Below, one piece after another: positions 17,034-24,288 of a DNA stretch of 64,000 bases. Under the pieces are notes generated by a model that was not told the origin of the DNA, did not search any database, and saw only the letters and a list, made by a program, of their open reading frames with translations. Source of the DNA: Pseudanabaena biceps. GTDB taxonomy: Bacteria > Cyanobacteriota > Cyanobacteriia > Pseudanabaenales > Pseudanabaenaceae. The translations under genes and the position numbers were made by a program. Location of the stretch: contig JAATWA010000001.1 in the NCBI GenBank assembly GCA_013361095.1, forward strand, positions 2,396,501-2,460,500, written 5' to 3'. Numbering within the stretch: position 1 is the stretch's first letter; every line of letters begins with the position of its first letter.

Positions 17034-19379
17034 ATGAAGAAGCATTATTTATATATATTGTCTGTGTTCGTTACAGTTTTCTCGTTTGGTGTAGCGATTA
17101 AGGCGACAGAAGTCTTTCAATCACGCACAGTGAAAATACCTAGTCCTGCGGAAATTTCCAAACTAGCTGACTCCTTCAGTGCAGAAGAAATTTCCCAGCT
17201 AGAAATTGATGACATACTGCGCGATCGCCTCCGCTTCGATCCGCAATGGCAAGAAATCGCGCAAGCCGTGCGCCAAGACATCATCATCAAAAAATGGGGA
17301 AAGGAAGGTGTCGCTAATCCAGTTTGGAAGCGCTATGGAGCCAAGGCCTATCCCTTACTAAGCTACTATGCACGATCGCGTGAAACCGCTAGACAAGCCT
17401 ATGGAATTGAAGGAATTCGCAGTCTCGGCAAACCCTACACAACACTGTGGCTGCGCGGACAAATCCAAAGACGGTTAACCTATCCCAGCTTATATGACAT
17501 CATTCCCTATACATCTGACGCTCAGAGCAAAGACTGGGAAAAGGAATTTGGACTAGATGATCCCAAGATCCGCCAAGAATTAATCAGTTTAGCCAAAGCA
17601 AATCTAGAGCCAAAAGATTCGCCAGTTTATTACAGTCAATTTAATCTTGATTTTTTAACCCGCTTACTAGGATATGAAGCCATCTATGGCAAGAGTACCT
17701 ATGAAGCCAACAAGGACTACAAGGGCGTACCAGAATGGATTCAGTACGAGAATCTCAGTCAACCGAGCGATCGCCAAATTAAAGACGCGATCGCCTTTTA
17801 TCAAAAACTATCTGGAGACGCGCAGGAGTTCATCCTCGTAGAACGTCTGGGCGCACTCAAAGCAGGAAAAATCACTCCCTTTGCCCGCGCCTTCTTTCGA
17901 GGCTTAGCCAATGATCCTAATGCTAGCGATCGCATCTGGGCGATCGCTGAACTAGATCGACATGGTGACGCACTGGGGATAGAACTGCTGCAAAACATTT
18001 TGAACAATGATCTGGCTCAATTGCATTCTCTCTCAAAAATCGTTAGTTACGAAAATTTTGCCGCCAAGGGCGACTATGCCTATTACTTGCTCTTAGGAAT
18101 GGTGGACAAATATCCTCAATCTAAATTTGCCCAAGCCTGTCGAGAATATGGCGATTTGACTGGCCGCTCCTATTTTGATGGTCAACCCCGCAGCCAAGAA
18201 GTCCTGTCGCGTAATGTCAAACGCTCAGAAAAAGACCGCCTACAGGCTTGGCAAGAATGGCTAAAGCTTTATAGCGATCATTCAGGAGCCGATGACGCTA
18301 ATTACTTCCTAGCCATCAGCTTGCAAGAAAACAATGATCCTGTCGGAGCGATGCGTCTCTGGATCAAGATCATGGCGCAACCAATGGGCGATCGCGATGC
18401 GATTTATCTCGCCTTTCCCCATGTCCGCACCCTTCTTGATGTGGGTCTATCCATTGAGCAGATGCAAACCCTGCTGAAAGAGCCTCCAAATGCGCCCCTC
18501 GCGCCAATGTTGCAATATGCGATCGCCGTTCAATATGCGCGATCTCACAACTATGCCAAAGCCCTAGAGATTGCCGCAGACATCCAATTGGCAAATATTC
18601 CCGACTTTCTGCTCAAAGACTACTACTATCCTCAAGGTCGCTGGTGGCGCGAAGACAATCGAGTAGAGAAATTCAAAAAAGAAGCACAATCTTTACTCAA
18701 TGAACAAAAACAGCGTTGGCAAAAGCTACTAGTCTGGCAAACTGAAAATACCCCAGAATCCCAGTATCAAATCGCCTCTGATTGGGCAGGAATCGGTGGA
18801 TGGAAAAACGGTTATTTACCAATATGGGATGGTATTCGTGCTTATCGATTGCCAATAGACTGGGATTGTGATAAATGGTGGGTTTGCGACTCCTCCAAGC
18901 GCAGTAACGAAGAAATTATCGCCAAGTATCAAGGAGGTAGTCAAAATGCGATCGCACTTTCCCTCTATCAAACCTTACTCAACGACAAGCAAATTTCTAA
19001 CCAACTTCGAGAAAAGTCTTTATACATGGTTGCCTCCACATTGCTTAATCAGTGGGAAAACCACACTTTCTCAGAAACCCGACGTATCCATCCCCCCGCA
19101 GGTATGACTGGTAAGCCTCTGAAAACCAATGATTCAAGGTATTCTTACCAAGATTACGAACGGCAAGAGAATGGCATACTTTCTGACTATCAACGACGTA
19201 TCGACAGCATTATCTCTGAGTTACAGCTTAAATTCCCCCAAAGCCAATACATTGACGACCTAATGTTTTCTAGCTTCTTTCTCAGTGAGCAACCTCGTTA
19301 TTTACAAAAGCTGCTAGAGCAATATCCCCAAAGCGATCGCGCCGCTGAAGCAAAATTTCTTCTAGATCTCCAAAAATAG
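17034..19379 (+). CDS. Unknown exported protein, 781 residues, helical-repeat type
   Basis: I do not recognise the family. The N-terminus (KKHYLYILSVFVTVFSFGVA) is a signal peptide or membrane anchor. The rest is rich in helices with tetratricopeptide-like features, for example DANYFLAISLQENNDPVGAMRLW, AVQYARSHNYAKALEIA and, at the end, LQLKFPQSQYIDDL and LLEQYPQSDRAAEAKFLL. A scaffolding or soluble periplasmic role is plausible but unproved. ATG at 17034 follows GAGAAACCGAT. It has no close neighbours on its strand. Confidence 0.8.
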   Translation: MKKHYLYILSVFVTVFSFGVAIKATEVFQSRTVKIPSPAEISKLADSFSAEEISQLEIDDILRDRLRFDPQWQEIAQAVRQDIIIKKWGKEGVANPVWKRYGAKAYPLLSYYARSRETARQAYGIEGIRSLGKPYTTLWLRGQIQRRLTYPSLYDIIPYTSDAQSKDWEKEFGLDDPKIRQELISLAKANLEPKDSPVYYSQFNLDFLTRLLGYEAIYGKSTYEANKDYKGVPEWIQYENLSQPSDRQIKDAIAFYQKLSGDAQEFILVERLGALKAGKITPFARAFFRGLANDPNASDRIWAIAELDRHGDALGIELLQNILNNDLAQLHSLSKIVSYENFAAKGDYAYYLLLGMVDKYPQSKFAQACREYGDLTGRSYFDGQPRSQEVLSRNVKRSEKDRLQAWQEWLKLYSDHSGADDANYFLAISLQENNDPVGAMRLWIKIMAQPMGDRDAIYLAFPHVRTLLDVGLSIEQMQTLLKEPPNAPLAPMLQYAIAVQYARSHNYAKALEIAADIQLANIPDFLLKDYYYPQGRWWREDNRVEKFKKEAQSLLNEQKQRWQKLLVWQTENTPESQYQIASDWAGIGGWKNGYLPIWDGIRAYRLPIDWDCDKWWVCDSSKRSNEEIIAKYQGGSQNAIALSLYQTLLNDKQISNQLREKSLYMVASTLLNQWENHTFSETRRIHPPAGMTGKPLKTNDSRYSYQDYERQENGILSDYQRRIDSIISELQLKFPQSQYIDDLMFSSFFLSEQPRYLQKLLEQYPQSDRAAEAKFLLDLQK

Positions 19380-19399
19380 ATAGCATTTATATCACTCCT

Positions 19400-19460
19400 T
19401 TCCCAGTGAACAGTCAGTGATGTGCGGCTTTACCACGTACCGCTAACTGTTCACTGGGAA
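19400..19460. repeat. Inverted repeat of the CTCCCTTCCCAGTGAA type, degenerate centre
   Basis: TTCCCAGTGAACAG (19400-19413) faces CTGTTCACTGGGAA (19447-19460). The inner part (TGCGGCTTTACCACGTA) is a decayed form of the GCGCGGC-TTT-GCCGCGC core seen at 51840-51914. Confidence 0.75.
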
Positions 19461-19477
19461 GAGATTAGGACAAAGCT

Positions 19478-19530
19478 AAAACCCCAAAGAGAGTAGTAGT
19501 ACAAAGTATCGCCACTCTCTTTGGGGTTTT
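19478..19530. repeat. Hairpin, 17-bp outer arms, decayed centre
   Basis: AAAACCCCAAAGAGAGT faces its complement; the inner AGTAGTACAAAGTATCGCC no longer pairs well. TTAGGACAAA precedes it. The remaining bases 19531-19835 upstream of the next gene hold no gene; a CTCCTTTCCC piece at 19532 and an AT-rich leader are visible. Confidence 0.85.
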
Positions 19531-19835
19531 ACTCCTTTCCCGCACTATTAATTTATTGAGTGAGAAAGGAGTCTGTCTTGACTCACTTGGCTATAGCTAT
19601 AAAGCGAAGTTGCCAAATCATTGACTGGCAGGGACTTTTGATTTTTTAGACAAATTATTGATTGATTTATAAATCCCTAAAAATTACCATAGCAATGAGA
19701 ATTCTTTCTAAACTATTGCGAGTTCTCTCAAAACGTGATAGAACGAATTAATGAGTTTCTTCCATCATAAGCAAAAGTATGAGGAAACAAACTAATTAAA
19801 ACAATCAATCACTATTATTCTTTGGTTTTCCCAAT

Positions 19836-20930
19836 ATGACTATAGATCTACCTGTAACCTTACAGCCAGAAGGTTTTAGCGCGTCCTTACTCGCTTTACA
19901 GACTCATTTACAAGGTTTCTTGGCTGAGTATGAAGACAAAGTTGCTCAAGCTCGCGCTCAGCTTGCCCATGTTGAAGCCCTGTTAGGAAGTTTGCCTGCT
20001 GAATCTCCTAAAGCTAAGAAACAGAAAGAAACTTTACCCGTTACAGTTCCCGCACCAATTACTACGGTTGCAGTAGTCACCGAAGCTCCTGTCGCTCCTA
20101 CTAGAGGCCGCAAACCTAAAGTCGCAAAGATTGAAGCAGCCCCCATCGCTACGCCTGCTGCTAGGGGAAGAGGAAGAGGTCACCGTCGTGGATCTTTGTC
20201 GATGCGTCCATCCTATGAAGGATTGACCTTGACAGAAGCGATTCAAAAGATCATGGATGAAAGATTTGGTCAAGCTGTCAATGCTGATGATGTAGTCAAT
20301 ATTCTCTATGGAGAGCTGGAAGAACCAGTATTTAGAGTCGCAAAAGAGCGTGTTACCAAGAATCTTTCTAAGGGCAAAGGTGAAGGTAAGTGGAAGCGAG
20401 TTCCTACCCAACTTGGCTATTACACCCTATCCCTAGAAGATTTGAAGACTATTCCTACTTCAACAGTCAAGAGAGGACGTGCTGCCTCAGTCAAAACCGA
20501 GCCAGCAAAAGCAGCCAAAGCTCCTAAGGCTGTGAAGGAAACTAAGGCTGTGAAAGCTCCTAAAGAACCTAAGGTTCTTAAGGTTGCCGCAAAAGTAGCA
20601 ACACCCAAAACTAAAAAGATTGAAGCCGCTTCTAAGGCAGCACCGTCTAAAAAGTCTGGACGTATGAGTTCTTTGGTAATGCGTCCTCTTTATCAAGGCA
20701 ACACCTTGACTGATGCGATCGAAAAGGTATTGCAAGAACGCAAAGGGGAGTTTGTCAATGCTGATAGTGTCGTCAAAGCTCTATATGGAGATCTCTCAGT
20801 TGAGAATTTCCGTCAAGCTAAGGATCGCGTCACCAAGAACTTGTCTAAGGGTAAGCTAGATGGCAAGTGGGAGAGAGTTCCTAATCAGTTGGGCTATTAC
20901 ACATTGTCGATGTCCGCAGTTAAGGCATAG
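19836..20930 (+). CDS. Lys/Ala-rich protein with two copies of a winged-helix-like module
   Basis: 364 residues. After an N-terminal helical region (about 1-65) and a Pro/Ala/Lys linker there are two near-identical modules of about 75 residues (about 125-207 and 280-362). Each runs MRPxYxGxTLTxAIxKxxxER, then VNADxVVxxLYG, then AKxRVTKNLSKGK, then KWxRVPxQLGYYTLS. The pattern resembles the HARE-HTH/winged-helix fold. The two modules are joined by a linker of KAPKAVKETKAVKAPKEPK type, like histone H1 tails. A DNA-binding, nucleoid-associated role is inferred from charge and fold; I do not know a named family. ATG at 19836. Confidence 0.75.
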   Translation: MTIDLPVTLQPEGFSASLLALQTHLQGFLAEYEDKVAQARAQLAHVEALLGSLPAESPKAKKQKETLPVTVPAPITTVAVVTEAPVAPTRGRKPKVAKIEAAPIATPAARGRGRGHRRGSLSMRPSYEGLTLTEAIQKIMDERFGQAVNADDVVNILYGELEEPVFRVAKERVTKNLSKGKGEGKWKRVPTQLGYYTLSLEDLKTIPTSTVKRGRAASVKTEPAKAAKAPKAVKETKAVKAPKEPKVLKVAAKVATPKTKKIEAASKAAPSKKSGRMSSLVMRPLYQGNTLTDAIEKVLQERKGEFVNADSVVKALYGDLSVENFRQAKDRVTKNLSKGKLDGKWERVPNQLGYYTLSMSAVKA

Positions 20931-20990
20931 CCTTACTTATGAGGATTTGGACTTTGCCTACAGCAAGTCCAAATCCTAAATCCTAAATCC

Positions 20991-21031
20991 AAAAAGCGAG
21001 AGTTGTTGCAAAATACCAACTCTCGCTTTTT
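20991..21031 (+). terminator. Terminator-like hairpin after the two-module protein
   Basis: AAAAAGCGAGAGTTG (20991-21005) faces CAACTCTCGCTTTTT (21017-21031), giving a stable stem followed by a T run on the plus strand, 60 bp beyond the stop at 20930. Before it is a short direct repeat of CAAATCCTAAATCCTAAATCC. Confidence 0.7.
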
Positions 21032-21061
21032 GTTGTTATGGCGCTTTGCGCTTTCTGAAAA

Positions 21062-21116
21062 CCCAAGAAGATTTTTGGAAGGCTGGTTTCGCCAGCCTTC
21101 CAAAAATCTTCTTGGG
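21062..21116. repeat. Hairpin, 25-bp perfect arms, loop TTTCG
   Basis: CCCAAGAAGATTTTTGGAAG then GCTGG-TTTCG-CCAGC. It is close in sequence to the hairpin at 6342-6392 (same GGAAGGCTGG inner arm). Confidence 0.9.
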
Positions 21117-21167
21117 CTACACAAAACCTCAATAGACTGTATGGCGATCGCCAACTCTAAACCCAAG

Positions 21168-21202
21168 AATTGAGTGGCGGCGTTTTGCGCCGTCACTCAA
21201 TT
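21168..21202. repeat. Hairpin, 15-bp arms with one mismatch
   Basis: AATTGAGTGGCGGCG faces CGCCGTCACTCAATT across TTTTG. AAACCCAAG lies on the left side only; the right outer arm is lost. Confidence 0.8.
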
Positions 21203-21232
21203 GCTCTTAGCATTGGAAATACAAAAACCACA

Positions 21233-21359
21233 GCAATTCTCATTATAAAAATTGGTTTTTTGAAAGCCATCTGTAGGCTGGCTTTCAAAAAACCAATTTT
21301 GGGGTTGGCAGCGCCTTAGGCGCTGCCAACCCCAAAATTGGTTTCATAATGAGAATTGC
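21233..21359. mobile_element. 127-bp MITE-like element, intact copy, reverse orientation
   Basis: GCAATTCTCATTAT at the left and ATAATGAGAATTGC at the right form 14-bp inverted ends. The order of the inner hairpins is the reverse of the copy at 15755: the GAAAGCC / GGCTTTC hairpin comes first and the GGGGTTGGCAGCGCC hairpin second. No coding capacity. Together with the hairpins above it fills the 487-base gap 20931-21417. Confidence 0.88.
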
Positions 21360-21417
21360 TGCAAAAACCAGTTTTTGCTTGTCTTAGGTGTAACCATGCT
21401 CTAGAATAGTCAAGCTT

Positions 21418-21502
21418 GGAGAGATGGCAGAGTGGTCGAATGCGTTCGACTTGAAATCGAATGTTGTGAAAGCAACCGAGGGTTCGAATCCCTCTCTCTC
21501 CG
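21418..21502 (+). tRNA. tRNA-Ser (anticodon UGA)
   Basis: The 85-base sequence folds as a type II tRNA. The acceptor stem is GGAGAGA with TCTCTCC, followed by discriminator G; the anticodon stem is TTCGA with TCGAA around loop CTTGAAA (anticodon TGA); there is a long variable arm GTTGTGAAAGCAAC; the T arm is GAGGG-TTCGAAT-CCCTC. No 3' CCA is encoded. Confidence 0.95.
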
Positions 21503-21557
21503 TACAACAAAAAAGGCGCTGTCTAAAGACAATGCCTTTTTTGTTGTACGGAGAGAG
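21494..21557. repeat. 24-bp perfect inverted repeat that includes the tRNA-Ser 3' end
   Basis: The left arm 21494-21517 begins inside the tRNA acceptor strand (CTCTCTCC) and continues GTACAACAAAAAAGGC; the right arm is 21534-21557. The 16-base loop is GCTGTCTAAAGACAAT. The inner stem with its T run is likely the tRNA terminator; the outer part copies the tRNA end in reverse. Confidence 0.9.
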
Positions 21558-21588
21558 CCAGCAACTTACTGCTCTTCCTCAACTTTTG

Positions 21589-22308
21589 TTATTCCTTCTC
21601 GATCGCCTGTTTAACCATAATTTTATCGTCTGCGATCGGCTCAGAATTAGATTGATTATGAATAACAGATTGATTGCTATTGCGCCATTGTTCAAACTTA
21701 GGCTTGAGCCAGCGAAATACTATTGGTATGGCAAACCATAAAATAACAATCCCTAAAATTAGTGAACTTGTCCTCACCACTCCCGACACTAAAGTCTCTA
21801 GGGGAATCAAAGCACCAGCGAAGTAAGCGACACCCGTAGTAATTAAACCCCAAATTAAGGCTCCAGTAGAATTAAAAAATAGAAATCGTGAGTATGACAT
21901 CCCTGTAAGCCCTGCCATTGGACCTGCAAAAATCCGTAAAATGGCAATAAACCGTCCAAAAAAGACAGCGCGATCGGCATTGCCTAAAAATTTCTCGCGA
22001 GCTATTTCAATTTCATTGCTGGGCATCCGAAATAGTTTGCCAATTTTTTCTAGTGTTGCTAGACCACCCCATCTTCCCAACCAATATCCAGCACTATCAC
22101 CTAAAATTGCGCCTGAGACAGCACATAACAACACTAGGGAGTAACGCAATTCACCATTTCCAGATAAAAAGCCCCCCACTAGAGTAATTGTCTCCCCTGG
22201 CAATGGAATACCAGCATTCTCTAGCATGATGCCAAAGAAGACTAGCCAATATCCATACTGTTGCGTCCATTCCTGAATGAGGTCCAACGAAAAGAACTCA
22301 AAATGCAT
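21589..22308 (-). CDS. DedA / SNARE-associated (VTT-domain) membrane protein
   Basis: 239 residues with several membrane segments and the DedA signature region: ENAGIPLPGETITLVGGFLS at about residues 27-46, then GDSAGYWLGRWGG, and FFGRFIAILRIFAGPMAGLTG with the conserved F-x-R-F/P-x-x-R pattern. DedA proteins act in membrane homeostasis, probably as lipid (undecaprenyl phosphate or phosphatidylethanolamine) scramblases or flippases. The C-terminal about 30 residues are polar and Asn/Ser-rich. Single gene converging on tRNA-Ser. Confidence 0.9.
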   Translation of the reverse strand: MHFEFFSLDLIQEWTQQYGYWLVFFGIMLENAGIPLPGETITLVGGFLSGNGELRYSLVLLCAVSGAILGDSAGYWLGRWGGLATLEKIGKLFRMPSNEIEIAREKFLGNADRAVFFGRFIAILRIFAGPMAGLTGMSYSRFLFFNSTGALIWGLITTGVAYFAGALIPLETLVSGVVRTSSLILGIVILWFAIPIVFRWLKPKFEQWRNSNQSVIHNQSNSEPIADDKIMVKQAIEKE

Positions 22309-22450
22309 GAGTTATATCTCAAAATTTATTGGGCAGAGTTTTGTAAAAAATTTGTTACATATCATTATATTAGAGTCTGGAAGTCAAATTCAAGAAAAGT
22401 TTCTATTATAAAAATTGAATTTTCAGTAATATTGCTACAGTCATTTTTTT

Positions 22451-22505
22451 AGGACAAACCAAAACCCAAGAACTGCCAGCCAGTTCTTGGGTTTTGGTTT
22501 GTCCT
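22451..22505. repeat. Hairpin, 25-bp perfect arms, loop CCAGC
   Basis: AGGACAAACCAAAACCCAAG then AACTG, with complement ending GTCCT. This copy keeps the outer AGGACAAA...AAAACCCAA arms but has lost the GCGC core, so it shows the outer boundary of the family well. Confidence 0.93.
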
Positions 22506-22552
22506 CGTTCACTTGGCGATCGCTATAAGAACTGCTATGTCTAAGACAAATC

Positions 22553-22607
22553 AAAGCCGAAAAGGTAAGTGCTGGTGCAAAGCGCCAGCACTTACCTTTT
22601 CGGCTTT
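22553..22607. repeat. Hairpin, 26-bp arms with one mismatch, loop AAA
   Basis: AAAGCCGAAAAGGTAAGTGC then TGGTGC-AAA-GCGCCA, preceded by AAGACAAATC. It ends 12 bp from the ferredoxin-like gene stop. The gap 22309-22618 holds only this and the hairpin above. Confidence 0.92.
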
Positions 22608-22618
22608 AGTATTGAATT

Positions 22619-23023
22619 TTAAAGATTAATGGAAATGGCATTGACAGGACAGGCTGTAATACATTGCTCACAAACAACACAGCGCGATCGCACAAAGTTG
22701 AGTTGAAAGTTTTTTGGGGCAAGAGTAAGTGCTTCGGTGGGGCATACCCCTGTGCATAGACCACAATCCACGCAGGCGATGTCATCGATCATGATTTCAC
22801 GACCATGTAAAGAGACTTCAATATCTTGCGATCGCATCCAGTCCATCGCTTCTTCGAGTTGATCGATGTCTCCTGATAGCTCTAGCACCATTTTGCCGAC
22901 CTTGTTAGGAGCAACTTGAGCGCGAATAATATTAGCGGCAATGTTAAAGTCTTTGGCAAGCCGATAGGTAATCGGAATACTAATTGCGCGTTTGGGAAAG
23001 GTAAGGTTTACTCTTTTTTTCAT
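22619..23023 (-). CDS. NIL-domain ferredoxin with two [4Fe-4S] sites
   Basis: 134 residues. The N-terminal about 75 residues fit the NIL domain (small-molecule-binding domain first seen next to methionine ABC transporters). It is followed by two classical cluster motifs, CVDCGLCTGVCP and CVVCEQCITACP, each giving Cys-x2-Cys-x2-Cys-x3-Cys. Such proteins are common in cyanobacteria and are thought to carry electrons, possibly in sulfur or methionine metabolism; the true partner is unknown. ATG at 23021-23023. Single gene. Confidence 0.92.
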   Translation of the reverse strand: MKKRVNLTFPKRAISIPITYRLAKDFNIAANIIRAQVAPNKVGKMVLELSGDIDQLEEAMDWMRSQDIEVSLHGREIMIDDIACVDCGLCTGVCPTEALTLAPKNFQLNFVRSRCVVCEQCITACPVNAISINL

Positions 23024-23238
23024 GATTTAGATTTGTGCAAGCTTCCCATACTAATTCTGATCGCTTAACTTAATACACACAGATGAAATTTACAAAACTT
23101 TATTTGAAAAGATTTTTTGATAACTTTTTTAATAACTTTTCTATAACTTTAACCTAGGGATAACAAATATATTTCCTATAGTATGGAACTCATCAGGTTG
23201 AGATATCTCAAATTAAATTAAGTTAGGGCTTATATCAA

Positions 23239-23991
23239 ATGAAAAAAAGATTTTTAAATATTATTGGTAGTGCCGCGATCTCTTCAGCAATCTCTACCGC
23301 AGCTCTCATCTCAGCACATTCTGTGGAAGCAGTAACCTTTGGTTTTCAGAATATTCCTACAACCAACATCAGCGAAAAAATTGGAGATGGCATCGTCGGA
23401 CAGTTCACATTCACTATCGCAGACATCCCTAACGTTTCTGGTAAGACACTTTGGACATTTGCCAATGTAGGCTCAGTAAATTCTTTTATCGGTCAAATCT
23501 ATTTTGATTGGAAAGGACTGTCTACCGCTCCTATTGCAGTCGCAACTATTAATGCTGTTGGCACAAGCGCTGGAGTGAATTTTGAATCTGGCTCTGGCAA
23601 ACTACCTCAAGGTCAAAATGTTAAAACTTTACTTAGTCAAACATTGGGATTTGACAACTCATCAGGAAACAAAGATGCCAATATAGTCCTTGAGGCTGAT
23701 AGTCCTGGTTCAAATAAGGATGGAATTGATGCAAATCAAACTCTTGCAGTAATCTTCAACAGTGGCACAGCTTCTAGCCTTGAATCCCTGATTCTTGCCG
23801 ACAAGCTGCGTGTTGGTATCCATGTTCAAGGTATAGATCCTACTGGTGGTAGTGATGCCTATTTCGATGGAGCAGTCATCCCACCCACTCCACCCAAACC
23901 AGTTCCCGTTCCAGGATTTGTTTTGGGCATAATGGCTGCGGGTGCATTGGGCGGTACACGCTTACTCAAAAACAAAAAGCAAACTGTGTAG
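23239..23991 (+). CDS. Exported protein with a PEP-CTERM-like sorting signal
   Basis: 250 residues. The N-terminal signal peptide is MKKRFLNIIGSAAISSAIS plus a hydrophobic stretch ending near SVEA. The middle is beta-rich (for example TFTIADIPNVSGKTLWTF) and unassigned. The C-terminus has the tripartite exosortase-type tail: PPTPPKPVPVPGF, a hydrophobic helix VLGIMAAGALGG, and the basic end RLLKNKK. In cyanobacteria such tails are handled by cyanoexosortase, giving surface or matrix proteins. The motif PVPGF varies from the usual PEP. ATG at 23239; the 215-base leader shows no clear element. Confidence 0.8.
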   Translation: MKKRFLNIIGSAAISSAISTAALISAHSVEAVTFGFQNIPTTNISEKIGDGIVGQFTFTIADIPNVSGKTLWTFANVGSVNSFIGQIYFDWKGLSTAPIAVATINAVGTSAGVNFESGSGKLPQGQNVKTLLSQTLGFDNSSGNKDANIVLEADSPGSNKDGIDANQTLAVIFNSGTASSLESLILADKLRVGIHVQGIDPTGGSDAYFDGAVIPPTPPKPVPVPGFVLGIMAAGALGGTRLLKNKKQTV

Positions 23992-24026
23992 TTTGTTAAC
24001 ACTTGTAGCAATATAAGTGTTTCTTA

Positions 24027-24067
24027 AAAATAGTAATGGCGGCGCAAAGCGCCGCCATTACTATTTT
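24027..24067. repeat. Hairpin, 19-bp perfect arms, loop AAA
   Basis: AAAATAGTAATGGCGGCGC-AAA-complement. It is followed by GGGTTTTGACTTGTTCTAAT, a one-sided remnant of the AAAACC...GGACAAA outer arm. It lies 36 bp after the stop at 23991. Confidence 0.92.
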
Positions 24068-24121
24068 GGGTTTTGACTTGTTCTAATTAGCTCAGTTATT
24101 GCTGTAGCTAAAACTTTCTTC

Positions 24122-24162
24122 AAGAACAAAGAGATGGTGCAACGCACTATCTCTTTGTTCTT
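24122..24162. repeat. Hairpin, 19-bp arms with one mismatch, loop AAC
   Basis: AAGAACAAAGAGATGGTGC faces GCACTATCTCTTTGTTCTT. It stands about 127 bp before the ABC transporter start. Confidence 0.88.
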
Positions 24163-24288
24163 ATGACGGACAAAAATTTTCCTTAAAGAAGGCTTAACTT
24201 AAGAAGACTTAACTTGTACTAATGTAAATCTAATGGTAATCCCCCAGATTTGCCTTAACTAGAGTTTCAAATCTTCATAGATGCCTTC

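Noticed and set aside
21424..21741. A 105-codon frame over the tRNA-Ser gene
   Set aside because: It translates the tRNA and its terminator, and then antisense of the DedA gene.
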